This document shows, piece by piece, positions 18,758 to 27,726 of a stretch of 64,000 nucleotides of DNA (its first letter is position 1; the number at the start of each line of letters is the position of its first letter). Position numbers and translations under genes: made by a program. Source of the DNA: GYS-P2D sp964414425 (GTDB lineage Bacteria; Bacteroidota; Bacteroidia; Chitinophagales; Saprospiraceae). The notes beneath the pieces were generated by a model. It was given only the letters and a program-made list of their open reading frames with translations. It made no database searches and was not told the origin of the DNA. The stretch is taken from positions 49,641 through 113,640 of the forward strand of contig CAYPWL010000006.1 in assembly GCA_964414425.1 (NCBI GenBank). The letters run 5' to 3'.

Positions 18758-20701
18758 TTAAAAAGCCCAATCGACACTCGCTCTGAACCAACGACCTGGT
18801 AACGGAGCACCAAGTATATTCTGATATTCTATATCACCGACGTTAATCATATGGGCTCCTAACTTGATGGTATTATTCAACTTGAAGAAAGCCGAGGCAT
18901 TCACTAAAAAGAAATCTTCTGAGATATTGGCTCCAATAGCCTCTGCGATTCGTGCATTGCGATTCTTGTATAGACCAGTAAGGTTAATATCAAAGCGATT
19001 CGTATTCAAGCTCACTCGATTAGTACTTAACACCTTAGCCGTATTAGAAAGATATACCGAAACCGTCTCAAGGCTACTGCTTTGACCGATTAGACTTAGT
19101 GAGTTGTGTAGCTTTAAGCTCACATCACCGCCAAGGCCAAACTGGACGTTTGACTCGAACTCTACACCACGGATCTGTACATCTGCGATATTGGTAGCGA
19201 AGAAGTAATTTTCGCCTGCCACCAAGCTACCGATCTCGCTGACAAAGTCAATATCCACCTGATTGGTAGAGATATAGTCGACCAAATCATTGGACCACCT
19301 GCTATAAAGTGTACCGCTGAGCGTCCAGTTGCTCGCAGGACGAAAGTCCGCTCCAATCTCTGCAGACCAGCTTGTCTCTGCTATTAGGTCTGGATTACCC
19401 AGGCTTCGTCCTGGAGTCAAATCAACCAGATTGTTAGACACAAATCGCTCCGTATAATCCGCCGCTCGTACTGATCTCCCAGCAGAAGTACGTAGCGTAA
19501 GTTGTGGTAGCTGGTATGAGATATTTAAACTCGGCAATAACTCGCTGCCATAGTTGGTATCATAGTCAAATCTCAGATTAGGTATAATATTAAGGTTCCC
19601 CTTGATATAGACTACAGAAGCATAGGCGCCTGCATGTTGATCATCATGATCTCCACGATCATTGCTGACTATCGATCTGCGATCTAACTGAATACCAGTC
19701 TTCAGACTTATAAAGTCTCCGATGCTGCGATAGTTACTTACGATCACATTAGTCAGGTTAGTGGCATGATTGTTAGTGGATGGGAAGTCTGGTGAGAACA
19801 CGAACTCATCCGTATTGTACTTATTTGCTACGTCAATCTGAGTACTGGATTGATCTCCGATATGTCTTAGGGAGACATGGTTGAATACTCCAGACACAGT
19901 CTCGGTAGACTTGTCAAATGTGCTTGTGGTAAAAAAGTATCGAGCATTGAAGTCTCTAAAGTCATAGCTCGAGCGAGCATTGAGCTGCCACTTCGGAGAT
20001 ATAGAATATGACAAGCCGACACCTGCCGTCGTAATATCAAAGAAGGTATTGAATGCTTCCAACTCCGTATTAGGGTCACTACTCACGGGCTGTATCAGCT
20101 CGCCATCAGATTGACGTACTGATACACCTGCAGAAAATCTCAGTTTATCAGTAGACTCCGTCAAGCCCACATTGACATCTCTGAGGTTAAACTGTCCATA
20201 TCCCAGATTTCCTGATAGTGAGCGCCCTTTATAAGACGGATCACTGACCTTAGTAATGATGTTGATCACTCCACCTACGGCATCGGGACCAAACACAGCT
20301 GATGCCGCACCTCTTAAGACTTCGATCTTAGCAATTTCCTCTTGCGCCACAGGGATATAGCTATTGAAGTGTCCAGTGAGTGGATCGTTGATCCGCATAC
20401 CATCCACTAATACTAACACCTGAGTGAATGTAGACCCTCTCAACAAGACGTTACTCTGCACACCAAAAGCTCCTCGCGATTGCACCTCTACACCTGCGGT
20501 CAACTGAAGGATCTCGTCTATAGAAGTAGCATTGTAAGACTCTATGTCTGCAGCATCAATCACGGTAATACTGCGCCCTGTTTGCGCTACTGTAAGTGGC
20601 GCCCGAAGCGCTGTAACTATAACCGTATCAAGTACTTGTGATTCTTGGGCAAATATCGATGCGCTCAATATGAGCATCATCAAACTATAGCAATACTTCA
20701 A
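18758..20701 (-). CDS. TonB-dependent outer-membrane receptor (BtuB/siderophore type)
   Basis: The 647-residue protein has a signal peptide (MKYCYSLMMLILSASIFAQ), a likely TonB box (LDTVIVTA), and a plug domain at about 40-165 with GRSITVIDAADIESY, LLRGSTFTQVLVLVDG and IEVLRGAASAVFGPDAVGG. The rest is a 22-strand barrel ending in an aromatic residue (RASVDWAF). It imports a scarce ligand such as a cobamide, metal chelate or other large solute across the outer membrane. The size and the lack of a CarboxypepD_reg domain place it with BtuB/FepA-like receptors rather than SusC. I looked for a cobalamin riboswitch in the upstream 540 bp and saw none. Confidence 0.92.
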   Translation of the reverse strand: MKYCYSLMMLILSASIFAQESQVLDTVIVTALRAPLTVAQTGRSITVIDAADIESYNATSIDEILQLTAGVEVQSRGAFGVQSNVLLRGSTFTQVLVLVDGMRINDPLTGHFNSYIPVAQEEIAKIEVLRGAASAVFGPDAVGGVINIITKVSDPSYKGRSLSGNLGYGQFNLRDVNVGLTESTDKLRFSAGVSVRQSDGELIQPVSSDPNTELEAFNTFFDITTAGVGLSYSISPKWQLNARSSYDFRDFNARYFFTTSTFDKSTETVSGVFNHVSLRHIGDQSSTQIDVANKYNTDEFVFSPDFPSTNNHATNLTNVIVSNYRSIGDFISLKTGIQLDRRSIVSNDRGDHDDQHAGAYASVVYIKGNLNIIPNLRFDYDTNYGSELLPSLNISYQLPQLTLRTSAGRSVRAADYTERFVSNNLVDLTPGRSLGNPDLIAETSWSAEIGADFRPASNWTLSGTLYSRWSNDLVDYISTNQVDIDFVSEIGSLVAGENYFFATNIADVQIRGVEFESNVQFGLGGDVSLKLHNSLSLIGQSSSLETVSVYLSNTAKVLSTNRVSLNTNRFDINLTGLYKNRNARIAEAIGANISEDFFLVNASAFFKLNNTIKLGAHMINVGDIEYQNILGAPLPGRWFRASVDWAF

Positions 20702-20952
20702 ATCGATTTTTTTGATTCAAGGCGCAAAGGTAGACTTCACAATAACTTTTCAAATTTTTTTTGAATGGTTCTTTTCCCTTGATGCCATTCACCAAAGAAC
20801 ACATGAAATATTAAAAATCAGGAGCCCTCTATAAGATTATAATGAGCGCCGCTGAGATAGCGCAATTTGATCTCAGTTTCACTGAATAACGCCTATTTTA
20901 ATTCGATAATAAAATGAAATGATGGGCGACAGTTTTAGTGATTAAAACTTAT

Positions 20953-21020
20953 TCAGCAACTCTACCTCATACTCTCTCTCAAAGAGAGGGAAAGAAAAAG
21001 CTCCGCTTTTTCAGGGTGAG
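20953..21020. repeat. Interspersed hairpin repeat, copy 1
   Basis: The 68-bp unit starts TCAGCAACTCT and ends TTTTTCAGGGTGAG. It contains two short inverted repeats: CTCTCT...AGAGAG and AAAAAGC-TCC-GCTTTTT. A second copy lies 140 bp downstream in the same orientation. The structure is like REP/MITE-type elements. Confidence 0.75.
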
Positions 21021-21159
21021 TTGAACATGATCATAGGTCATAATGTGGCAGAAACTCCCCTGCAATCCTCAAGGGGGATACAGGTGCATTATTTGAAAAC
21101 TTTTTGTCTTGCAAAAGCCCAAAGGCGCTGACAAGCTTTAACCAAGTAGCGAGGATTCA

Positions 21160-21229
21160 TCAGCAACTCTCCCTTAATCCCTCTCTACCAAAGAGAGGGA
21201 AAGAAAAAGCTCCGCTTTTTCAGGGTGAG
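21160..21229. repeat. Interspersed hairpin repeat, copy 2
   Basis: This 70-bp unit is nearly identical to 20953-21020 in its last 45 bases, including AAAGAGAGGGAAAGAAAAAG and the AAAAAGC-TCC-GCTTTTT hairpin. The 5' half differs more (CCCTTAATCCCTCTCTACC against CTCATACTCTCTC). The region between the copies (21021-21159) has a further short inverted repeat (ACTCCCCTGC...AAGGGGG). A degenerate third copy may be present at about 21285-21316. No gene is seen in 20702-21354. Confidence 0.75.
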
Positions 21230-21354
21230 TAAAAAATGATTAGTTGTCACTCAAAGAATATCCCCAGCCCCTTCAGGAATTCACCCCCTACCACTCAAGG
21301 AGGAAAAAGAAAAGAAAATCAAATACTTTAGCACTCAGTCAAAGATCAATAGAC

Positions 21355-21720
21355 ATGAGTAAGTATATCAAGCAGACCAACCCATTCGTAGTGCCTACTA
21401 ATGATGGCAAAACAATTCGAGAACATTTTGGTCTCGCCAGCATACATGATGGTGATTACAGTGTGGCTCATATGATCGCTCCTCCAGGGTGGAGCGAGCC
21501 TCCTCAGACGCCAGAGTTTGATGAGATCACATTCGTATTTAGAGGGCAAAAACAAATCCTTATAGATGATACAAAAACAGTGGTACTTGGTGCTGGAGAA
21601 TCGCTACTAACCAAGGCTGGCACTAAGATCCAGTATGCCAACCCATATGATCAGGAGTGCGAATACCTCTCTATCTGTATGCCCGCATTTAGCATGGATA
21701 AGGTCAATCGAGAGGGTTAA
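21355..21720 (+). CDS. Cupin domain protein
   Basis: The ATG at 21355 (MSKYIKQTNPF) gives 121 residues. An upstream in-frame extension to 21244 is lysine-rich repeat-derived sequence and unlikely to be translated. A single cupin barrel spans residues about 35-110, with PPGWSEPPQTPEFDEITFVFRG as motif 1 and LTKAGTKIQYANPYDQECEYLSICMP as motif 2. Cupin motif 1 histidines are replaced by other residues, so metal binding may be altered. The function is unknown; small cupins act as binding proteins, isomerases or dioxygenases. It is convergent with the Cys/Met PLP enzyme gene. Confidence 0.8.
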   Translation: MSKYIKQTNPFVVPTNDGKTIREHFGLASIHDGDYSVAHMIAPPGWSEPPQTPEFDEITFVFRGQKQILIDDTKTVVLGAGESLLTKAGTKIQYANPYDQECEYLSICMPAFSMDKVNREG

Positions 21721-21774
21721 ACTCGCAGGACCCTGTTATAGCTCAAGTCGATTTGGCAAGATGAGATGGAAATT

Positions 21775-22965
21775 TTATATAGATAAAAGTGTCCGATCAA
21801 AGTCTTCGATTATATCATTGACATCCTCGATACCGACGGATACTCTGATCAATCCGTCTCCGATACCATGAGCTAATCTTACCTTGCGATCTATATTGCG
21901 ATGTGACATAGATGCTGGATGCATGAGCAGTGTATCGACATCTCCCATGGTAGGGGCCAGCGTGCCCATTGTCTGGCTATTCATAAATCGTACGCCTGCT
22001 TCGACTCCACCCTTCACCTCAAAGCACATCATGCCTCCATAGTAGCGCATTTGACGAGTTGCTAAGTCGTGATACTGATGATCCGGCAAGCCGAGATAAT
22101 TGACAGAAGCTACCCGATCATGACTTGATAGGAACTCTGCTAATGCCAATGCATTATTACTATGGGCTTTCATCCGCAGCTCGAGGGTCTTCATCCCCAC
22201 GTTAGTCAGCCAGGCATCCCATGGATTGCAATTCGTTCCGACCATCTTCATAGCACCCCAGATGGCTTTCTTTCGCTCGATACTACGGCCGACGACGATA
22301 CCAGAAATGCCATTGCCGTGCCCATTAATATACTTGGTGGTGCTGTGTATGACATAGTCGATCCCATGTCTAAGTGGCTGCTGGATCACTGGTGAGCAGA
22401 AAGAATTGTCTACTGCAGTGAGCACATTATGATTCTTAGCAAGCCCAGCAATCGCTGATAAGTCGATGCAATCTAATGCGGGGTTGGATGGCGTCTCAAG
22501 ATAAATCATTTTTATCGCAGGATCATTAGTCATCAGCTCTGCGAGTTGATCTTCATCGGTTAAGTCGGCCCAGACGATATCAATCCCATATTGCGGCAGG
22601 AATATCTGAATGATCTCAGTTGTACCACCATATAAGTTGGCTTGTGATAGAATCTTATCACCCTTGGTCAGTGTAGCAAACATCAATGTACTGATAGCAG
22701 ACATGCCCGACGAGGTCATCACGCCCCAGCCATCATCGTAACCAGTGCCATAGGTCTCCAAGTCAGCTATCTTCTGTGCAACTGCATCTACTGTCGGATT
22801 ACCAAATCTGCTATATAGGTGCTCATCCATCGGATGCTCAAAAGCATGAACTGCTGACTCGACTGACTCAAATGCGAATGAAGAGGTAGGATGAATCGCC
22901 AGCTGATGGGATGGCGTGGTTTCGGCCGATTTCGGATCTTTTACACAGAGAGAAGTCAAGCGCAT
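21775..22965 (-). CDS. Cys/Met metabolism PLP-dependent enzyme (gamma-synthase/lyase family)
   Basis: The 396-residue protein is a member of the trans-sulfuration family: LYSRFGNPTVDAVAQKIADLE, a YGGTTEIIQIF segment, and the PLP lysine in HSTTKYINGHGNGISGIVVG at about residue 200. These enzymes include cystathionine gamma-synthase, cystathionine beta/gamma-lyase, O-acetylhomoserine sulfhydrylase and methionine gamma-lyase, all cytoplasmic and all handling C-S bonds of amino acids. Motifs alone do not settle which reaction is catalysed. It is a single gene on the minus strand, divergent from a T9SS substrate gene. Confidence 0.9.
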   Translation of the reverse strand: MRLTSLCVKDPKSAETTPSHQLAIHPTSSFAFESVESAVHAFEHPMDEHLYSRFGNPTVDAVAQKIADLETYGTGYDDGWGVMTSSGMSAISTLMFATLTKGDKILSQANLYGGTTEIIQIFLPQYGIDIVWADLTDEDQLAELMTNDPAIKMIYLETPSNPALDCIDLSAIAGLAKNHNVLTAVDNSFCSPVIQQPLRHGIDYVIHSTTKYINGHGNGISGIVVGRSIERKKAIWGAMKMVGTNCNPWDAWLTNVGMKTLELRMKAHSNNALALAEFLSSHDRVASVNYLGLPDHQYHDLATRQMRYYGGMMCFEVKGGVEAGVRFMNSQTMGTLAPTMGDVDTLLMHPASMSHRNIDRKVRLAHGIGDGLIRVSVGIEDVNDIIEDFDRTLLSI

Positions 22966-23100
22966 ATTGAACTTATTTTTATTCTATGAGTACTCATTGA
23001 CGAAGATCAACAATTCTCCAGACTCCCGACACTTGATTAAAGTTGATAATTATAATTGAGATCACTTTGCTATATTACTTGCTGACTTGCCGCGCCGAAA

Positions 23101-24669
23101 ATGAATGCTATCAACACTGTCTATCACTTCCTGCTGCAACTAAGCTTGATGCTTTTGCCTGTCGTGATCTTCGCGCAAGTCGAAATCTGTGATAACGGTA
23201 TCGATGATGATGGAGATGGTACTATCGATCTCAATGATCTGGATTGCTTCTGTATCAGTCAGACTCCTGAGTCTCTGATCCCCAATCCTTCATTTGAAGA
23301 ACAAAATTGTTGCCCCTCAGGCAGGAGCGAACTCAATTGTGCTGCAGACTGGATACAAGCATCACGACCGACGACAGACCTGATACATAGCTGCGGATGG
23401 GAAGGTTGGGAGCAGTTTCCACCACCCATGCCATTTCCTGATGGCGAGGGTATTATGGGATTTAGAGATGGTCGAGCCCGAGGAGATATGAGCCCAGAGT
23501 TCGAATGGAAGGAATATGCTGGAGCCTGTCTCATCAATCCGCTCAAAGTTGGAACAACATACAGAATTGAGTTTGATGTGGGATTTGCAGATCGAGAGAG
23601 CTCGCCTCCTATTGAGATAACCTTTTTCGGCACATCGACCTGTGCTAATCTACCCTTTGGCGGGGATGATCCGCAGTTTGGTTGTCCTACTAATGGGCCT
23701 GGTTGGCAAAAACTAGGTGAAGTAGGCGTGTCAGGCGGAGTTGGCAACCGATGGATAAATACATTTATTGAAATCACGCCATCAGAAGATATACACGCTA
23801 TTGCAATCGGACCGCCATGTAGAGGTACGACAAGTCAGGTCAGCACGTACTACTTTTTTGATAATCTGATATTGGCAGACGTCAAGTCCTTTGGGCTCGA
23901 TATCGCTGAGAAGGATCACCCTTGTAGCGACGACTATACCCTATCGGTCATAGACTTTGACGAGTTAAATTATCAATGGTATAAGGATGGCATTGCAATT
24001 GTCGGCGAAACCGAACACGAGCTATCTCGCATACATGGAGATGGTAGCTATCAAGTCCGTACAATAGAAAATGGAAACTGTCGCTTGTCGGAACCATTCG
24101 ACTATATCCGTCCTGTAGATCTGGTCGCCGATAATCAGAGCATCTGCGATGATCAACAATATCGATTTGGTGATCGGTCACTGACTCAGAGCGGGATGTA
24201 TGTTGACACCTTTAGGAGTGTGTATAATTGCGATAGCATCGTCATGCTGGATCTCGAGGTTATTGGGTCTGTGTTTGACACGCTGTCGCTAAATTTATTT
24301 CAAGGGCAGTCGATTAATATAAGCGGCAACACTATCACTGGAGAGGGGGCATTCCCTTTAGTATTGGAATCGTCATTAGGATGCGATAGCCTACTCATGG
24401 TAGATATATCCTATAGTGATGTTTTCATCCCCAATGTGTTCTATCCCCTATCGGCTACTGGCAATGATACATTTCGACCCGTACTGGCTAATGACCTTGA
24501 TGGAGATATCGATATGCAGATCTTTGATCGGTTTGGTGGGCGTGCTTATAGAGGAACGGAGTGGAACGGAGGCGAGTATCCAGCCGGCGTATACATCTAT
24601 CGCATCGATGTCAACTTTACTCAGGGCAGCCCCGAGACGTTCTTTGGTACTGTTACGCTACTGAGATAA
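23101..24669 (+). CDS. Secreted protein with T9SS type-B C-terminal sorting domain
   Basis: The 522-residue protein has a signal peptide (to VIFAQ), a calcium-binding-like ICDNGIDDDGDGTIDLNDLDC stretch at about 29-49, a cysteine-containing beta-rich central domain (residues about 60-265) that looks like a carbohydrate-binding or jelly-roll fold, Ig/PKD-like segments, and a C-terminal type-B (CHU_C) domain. The last is shown by FIPNVFYPLSATGNDTFRP, IFDRFGGRAYRGTEWNGG and YPAGVYIYRID. The domain directs export by the type IX system and attachment to the cell surface. The protein probably acts in adhesion or polymer binding. Confidence 0.87.
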   Translation: MNAINTVYHFLLQLSLMLLPVVIFAQVEICDNGIDDDGDGTIDLNDLDCFCISQTPESLIPNPSFEEQNCCPSGRSELNCAADWIQASRPTTDLIHSCGWEGWEQFPPPMPFPDGEGIMGFRDGRARGDMSPEFEWKEYAGACLINPLKVGTTYRIEFDVGFADRESSPPIEITFFGTSTCANLPFGGDDPQFGCPTNGPGWQKLGEVGVSGGVGNRWINTFIEITPSEDIHAIAIGPPCRGTTSQVSTYYFFDNLILADVKSFGLDIAEKDHPCSDDYTLSVIDFDELNYQWYKDGIAIVGETEHELSRIHGDGSYQVRTIENGNCRLSEPFDYIRPVDLVADNQSICDDQQYRFGDRSLTQSGMYVDTFRSVYNCDSIVMLDLEVIGSVFDTLSLNLFQGQSINISGNTITGEGAFPLVLESSLGCDSLLMVDISYSDVFIPNVFYPLSATGNDTFRPVLANDLDGDIDMQIFDRFGGRAYRGTEWNGGEYPAGVYIYRIDVNFTQGSPETFFGTVTLLR

Positions 24670-24758
24670 TAGTAGATTCATCCCATAAGACATATCTATT
24701 ATTCGGCTTACTTTAGCATCGATAGACATAGCCCTTTGAGCCATCTAAACTAATAGCC

Positions 24759-26192
24759 ATGCACCACATCTCATCATGTTTCACATTACTCATATGCCTA
24801 CTCGTCAGTCAGGCATGTACTGCCCAACAATCCGTACTTACCAGTATTGATAGTCAAAAAGAAAAATACCACGACATCGCCCATCAGATCTGGACATATG
24901 CCGAGTTGGGCTACCAAGAGGAGAAGTCTTCTGCTCTGCTGAAGCAAACCTTGAGTGAAGCTGGTTTTAGCATAGAGGAAGGTGTCGCAGACATCCCTAC
25001 TGCGTTCGTCGCGAGCTATGGATCGGGCTCTCCAGTGATCGGCATCTTGGCAGAGTACGATGCACTGCCAGGCATATCTCAAGATGCTGTGCCTGAGCGC
25101 AAAGAAATCGTTTCAGGCGGCAACGGTCATGCTTGTGGGCATCACTTGTTTGGCACGGCATCGACATCTGCGGCTATCAGCATCGCTGAGTGGCTCCAGA
25201 GTTCAGGGCATCAGGGCACCATCAAACTCATAGGCACTCCAGCAGAAGAAGGGGGCGCTGGCAAAGTATATATGGTTCGTGCTGGTATATTTGATGATAT
25301 AGATGCGGTCTTGCACTGGCATCCCGGTAGCCAAAATAGTGCGGGAGCATTTTCATCATTAGCTAATACCTCTGCCAAGTTTAGATTCTACGGTGTAGCA
25401 TCTCATGCCGCCGTAGCTCCTCAGAATGGACGCTCCGCCCTCGATGGTGTCGAAGCGATGAACTATATGGTCAACCTCATGAGAGAACATGTGTCATCCG
25501 ATGCACGCATCCACTACGTCATCACCAGTGGTGGCGAAGCCCCTAATGTAGTCCCAGAATTTGCGGAGGTCTACTACTACGTGAGACATCCCAACATGCA
25601 GGTTGCCAAAGAAGCCTTCGATCGAGTGGTTCAGGCCGCCGAAGGTGCTGCACTTGGCACAGAAACCCGCATGGAGTACGAGATTATCCACGGCGTCTAT
25701 AACCTTATGCCCAATGAGACACTGTCAAGAGTGGTACACGACAACTTAGTAGAGATCGGAGGGTTTACCTATGATGCCAACGAGCAAGCTTTTGCAGAAA
25801 AGATTAAACCTACATTACCAGAGCGTTCCCAAAGGTCGCTATTGTCAACATCTCTGGTAGCACCATTTCGAGTAGTTGAAAAAGGCGGTGGAGGCTCCAC
25901 TGACGTTGGTGATATCAGTTGGGTAGTACCTACTGCGGGACTCTCTACAGCAACTTGGGTGCCTGGCACCTCTGCACATACTTGGCAAGCGGTTGCGGCA
26001 GGCGGCATGAGCATAGGACATAAGGGTATGATCCTCGCTGCTAAGACCTTGGCGACGGCTGCCATTGATCTGATCCAACATCCCGAGACTATCTCTGATG
26101 CTACAGCTGAGTTGCAGCGCAGAGTAGGTAAGGACTTCGTCTATATGCCGCTATTGGGAGATCGAGAGCCGCCATTGGATTATAGGAAGTAG
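24759..26192 (+). CDS. M20 family amidohydrolase (AbgB-like), exported
   Basis: The 477-residue protein has an N-terminal signal (CFTLLICLLVSQACTAQ), possibly with lipid attachment at the cysteine. Metal-binding M20 motifs are in order: GNGHACGHHLFG, GTPAEEGGAG, LHWHPGSQN, and a late GTSAHTWQAVAAGG. The overall arrangement matches aminobenzoyl-glutamate utilisation protein B and related N-acyl amidohydrolases, which hydrolyse amide bonds of N-acyl amino acids in a two-zinc site. The substrate is unknown. It starts 89 bp after the T9SS gene and may be independently transcribed. Confidence 0.92.
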   Translation: MHHISSCFTLLICLLVSQACTAQQSVLTSIDSQKEKYHDIAHQIWTYAELGYQEEKSSALLKQTLSEAGFSIEEGVADIPTAFVASYGSGSPVIGILAEYDALPGISQDAVPERKEIVSGGNGHACGHHLFGTASTSAAISIAEWLQSSGHQGTIKLIGTPAEEGGAGKVYMVRAGIFDDIDAVLHWHPGSQNSAGAFSSLANTSAKFRFYGVASHAAVAPQNGRSALDGVEAMNYMVNLMREHVSSDARIHYVITSGGEAPNVVPEFAEVYYYVRHPNMQVAKEAFDRVVQAAEGAALGTETRMEYEIIHGVYNLMPNETLSRVVHDNLVEIGGFTYDANEQAFAEKIKPTLPERSQRSLLSTSLVAPFRVVEKGGGGSTDVGDISWVVPTAGLSTATWVPGTSAHTWQAVAAGGMSIGHKGMILAAKTLATAAIDLIQHPETISDATAELQRRVGKDFVYMPLLGDREPPLDYRK

Positions 26193-26399
26193 TTCGCTTA
26201 CGCAGTAGCGAGCGAGTGAGTTGCGAGTGGACAAGTGATGAGTATGCGAGTTGTATTCAGTAACTTAGAAATTAGGCTTTAACCCACAATTACGCCGTAA
26301 TTGCCGTGATTTGGCACAAATGACGCAAGATTGGCATAGATATGACGTAGCATTCCAGCTAACTCGAAAATAACTTGGAGCTTCAACTAATTTGTACTC

Positions 26400-27035
26400 A
26401 TCAAGAACCAGAATCTTTCTGCAAAAGTTAAAGAGCTCAGAAATCGGAGAGGGTTCTCGCAAGAGCTACTTGCTGAGACTTCACAGCTGAGTCTACGTAC
26501 AATCCAGAGAATAGAAAAAGGAGAATCAGTAACACGAGGTGATACACTAATCAGACTTACAAAAGCATTAGGTGTAACTCCAGATGATCTATTAGAATGG
26601 ACAGAAGTAGAGGACAAGGGCTATCTCACTCTAATGAATTTTAGTGCCCTCACTTCAATTATTTATAGTCCAATATTAGGAATCATTATTCCTTTGGTCA
26701 TGTGGATTTATAAAAGAGATAAAGTCAAACATGTTGACGACTACGGTAAGAAATTGATCAACTTTCAAATCACCTTTACCCTCATACTCTATACTTTATA
26801 CATCATAATTAACCGCAGAGTCTATATAGAGCTATTGAGCTTTATTGAATTATTGATTAGAAGCATTCAAGTCATTTTTTATCAAGCCTATAATTTCAAT
26901 AGTGCTCAGTTGGCTTTGCTTATATTTTGGCTGGCTGTCAACGTTTATCTCATCATTCTAATTTTCAAAAATTATGCGCGGATCCGAAAAGGTCAGGAAG
27001 CTTGGTTCAAACCAGCCATTCCATTTTTGAGATAA
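26400..27035 (+). CDS. XRE regulator fused to DUF4870 membrane domain, start codon lost or ATC
   Basis: The reading frame is open from 26391 to 27035 and encodes an XRE helix-turn-helix (VKELRNRRGFSQELLAE, LSLRTIQRIEKGESV, then LIRLTKALGVTPDDLLEW) followed by three hydrophobic segments of a DUF4870 unit, which begins SIIYSPILGIIIPLVMW. Such fusions are common in Bacteroidota. No ATG, GTG or TTG precedes the HTH in frame; the first ATG is at 26634, which would omit the whole DNA-binding domain. The codon at 26400 is ATC followed by AAG AAC CAG AAT, exactly where an ATG would be expected, so one G-to-C change of the start codon is the simple explanation. It may be read from the ATC at low level, or it may be a fresh pseudogene. 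Confidence 0.7.
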   Translation: MKNQNLSAKVKELRNRRGFSQELLAETSQLSLRTIQRIEKGESVTRGDTLIRLTKALGVTPDDLLEWTEVEDKGYLTLMNFSALTSIIYSPILGIIIPLVMWIYKRDKVKHVDDYGKKLINFQITFTLILYTLYIIINRRVYIELLSFIELLIRSIQVIFYQAYNFNSAQLALLIFWLAVNVYLIILIFKNYARIRKGQEAWFKPAIPFLR

Positions 27036-27050
27036 TCGGCTATAACGACC

Positions 27051-27630
27051 TTAGCCTAACAGAATGAATATCCCTAACCCTGCGACAATCGTCCCTGCTA
27101 TGGTAAAGAGTAAGGATCTGCTACTAATCAAATAGAGGACCTTCGCTATGAGGGCGCCTGCGGTTCCGACTAACAGTGCGCCGAGTGTATATCCCGTCAC
27201 ATACTTAAGCGCGGTATTATCTGGGTCCATTTCGGCACCATGGGCATAGCCATGAAAGGCACCAAAAATGGCTAATAAGACCAGTGCGACGGTGAAGTTA
27301 ACACGCTCTCTAAACATGATCAGTATACCAATGATGAGCACTGAGCTCGCAATAGTCTTCTCAACAGCGAGGGTCGCTCGCTTCATTGCTGATACCGAAT
27401 AGGCCTCCTATGATCATTGCTCCTACAAAGGCAAGTACAGGAACATACCATCTGGATGGATTGAGCAGATAGGCCAATATCCCGGTACCCACAATGGCTA
27501 CGGAATGATCAAATCCAAAGATCGGATGTGTGAACCCAGAAAGCACACCGCTACCGTGGCTACCGTGCGCAAAGGCAATTACTGGTGTGAAACAAGCAAT
27601 TACGGCTAGTTGTATCGATCTGAAACGCAT
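27051..27630 (-). pseudogene. HupE/UreJ-like membrane protein, frameshifted
   Basis: Two overlapping frames form one HupE/UreJ-like protein of about 190 residues. The first piece (ATG at 27630) has a signal-like start, AFAHGSHGSGVLSGFTHPIFGFDH and ends GGLFGISNEASD after a shift near 27380. The second carries FGAFHGYAHGAEMDPDN, a conserved histidine-containing segment, and further membrane helices to 27051. HupE/UreJ proteins are thought to move nickel or cobalt or to act as accessory permeases. One base missing at about 27380 would explain the break. It is either a pseudogene or a sequencing error; the neighbourhood has no hydrogenase or urease genes. Confidence 0.7.
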
Positions 27631-27726
27631 AATTGACCTAAGTGAAAAGTCAATCTAATTGTTGAAGCTCTTTAATTTCTGTTTCTTTAAGTGTCTTGAG
27701 CTAGACAACTAAACAAAGACTATCCT

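Noticed and set aside
20702..20952. Possible cobalamin riboswitch upstream of the TonB receptor
   Set aside because: I looked for the B12-box pattern on the minus strand and did not see it; the region holds only AT-rich DNA before the repeats.
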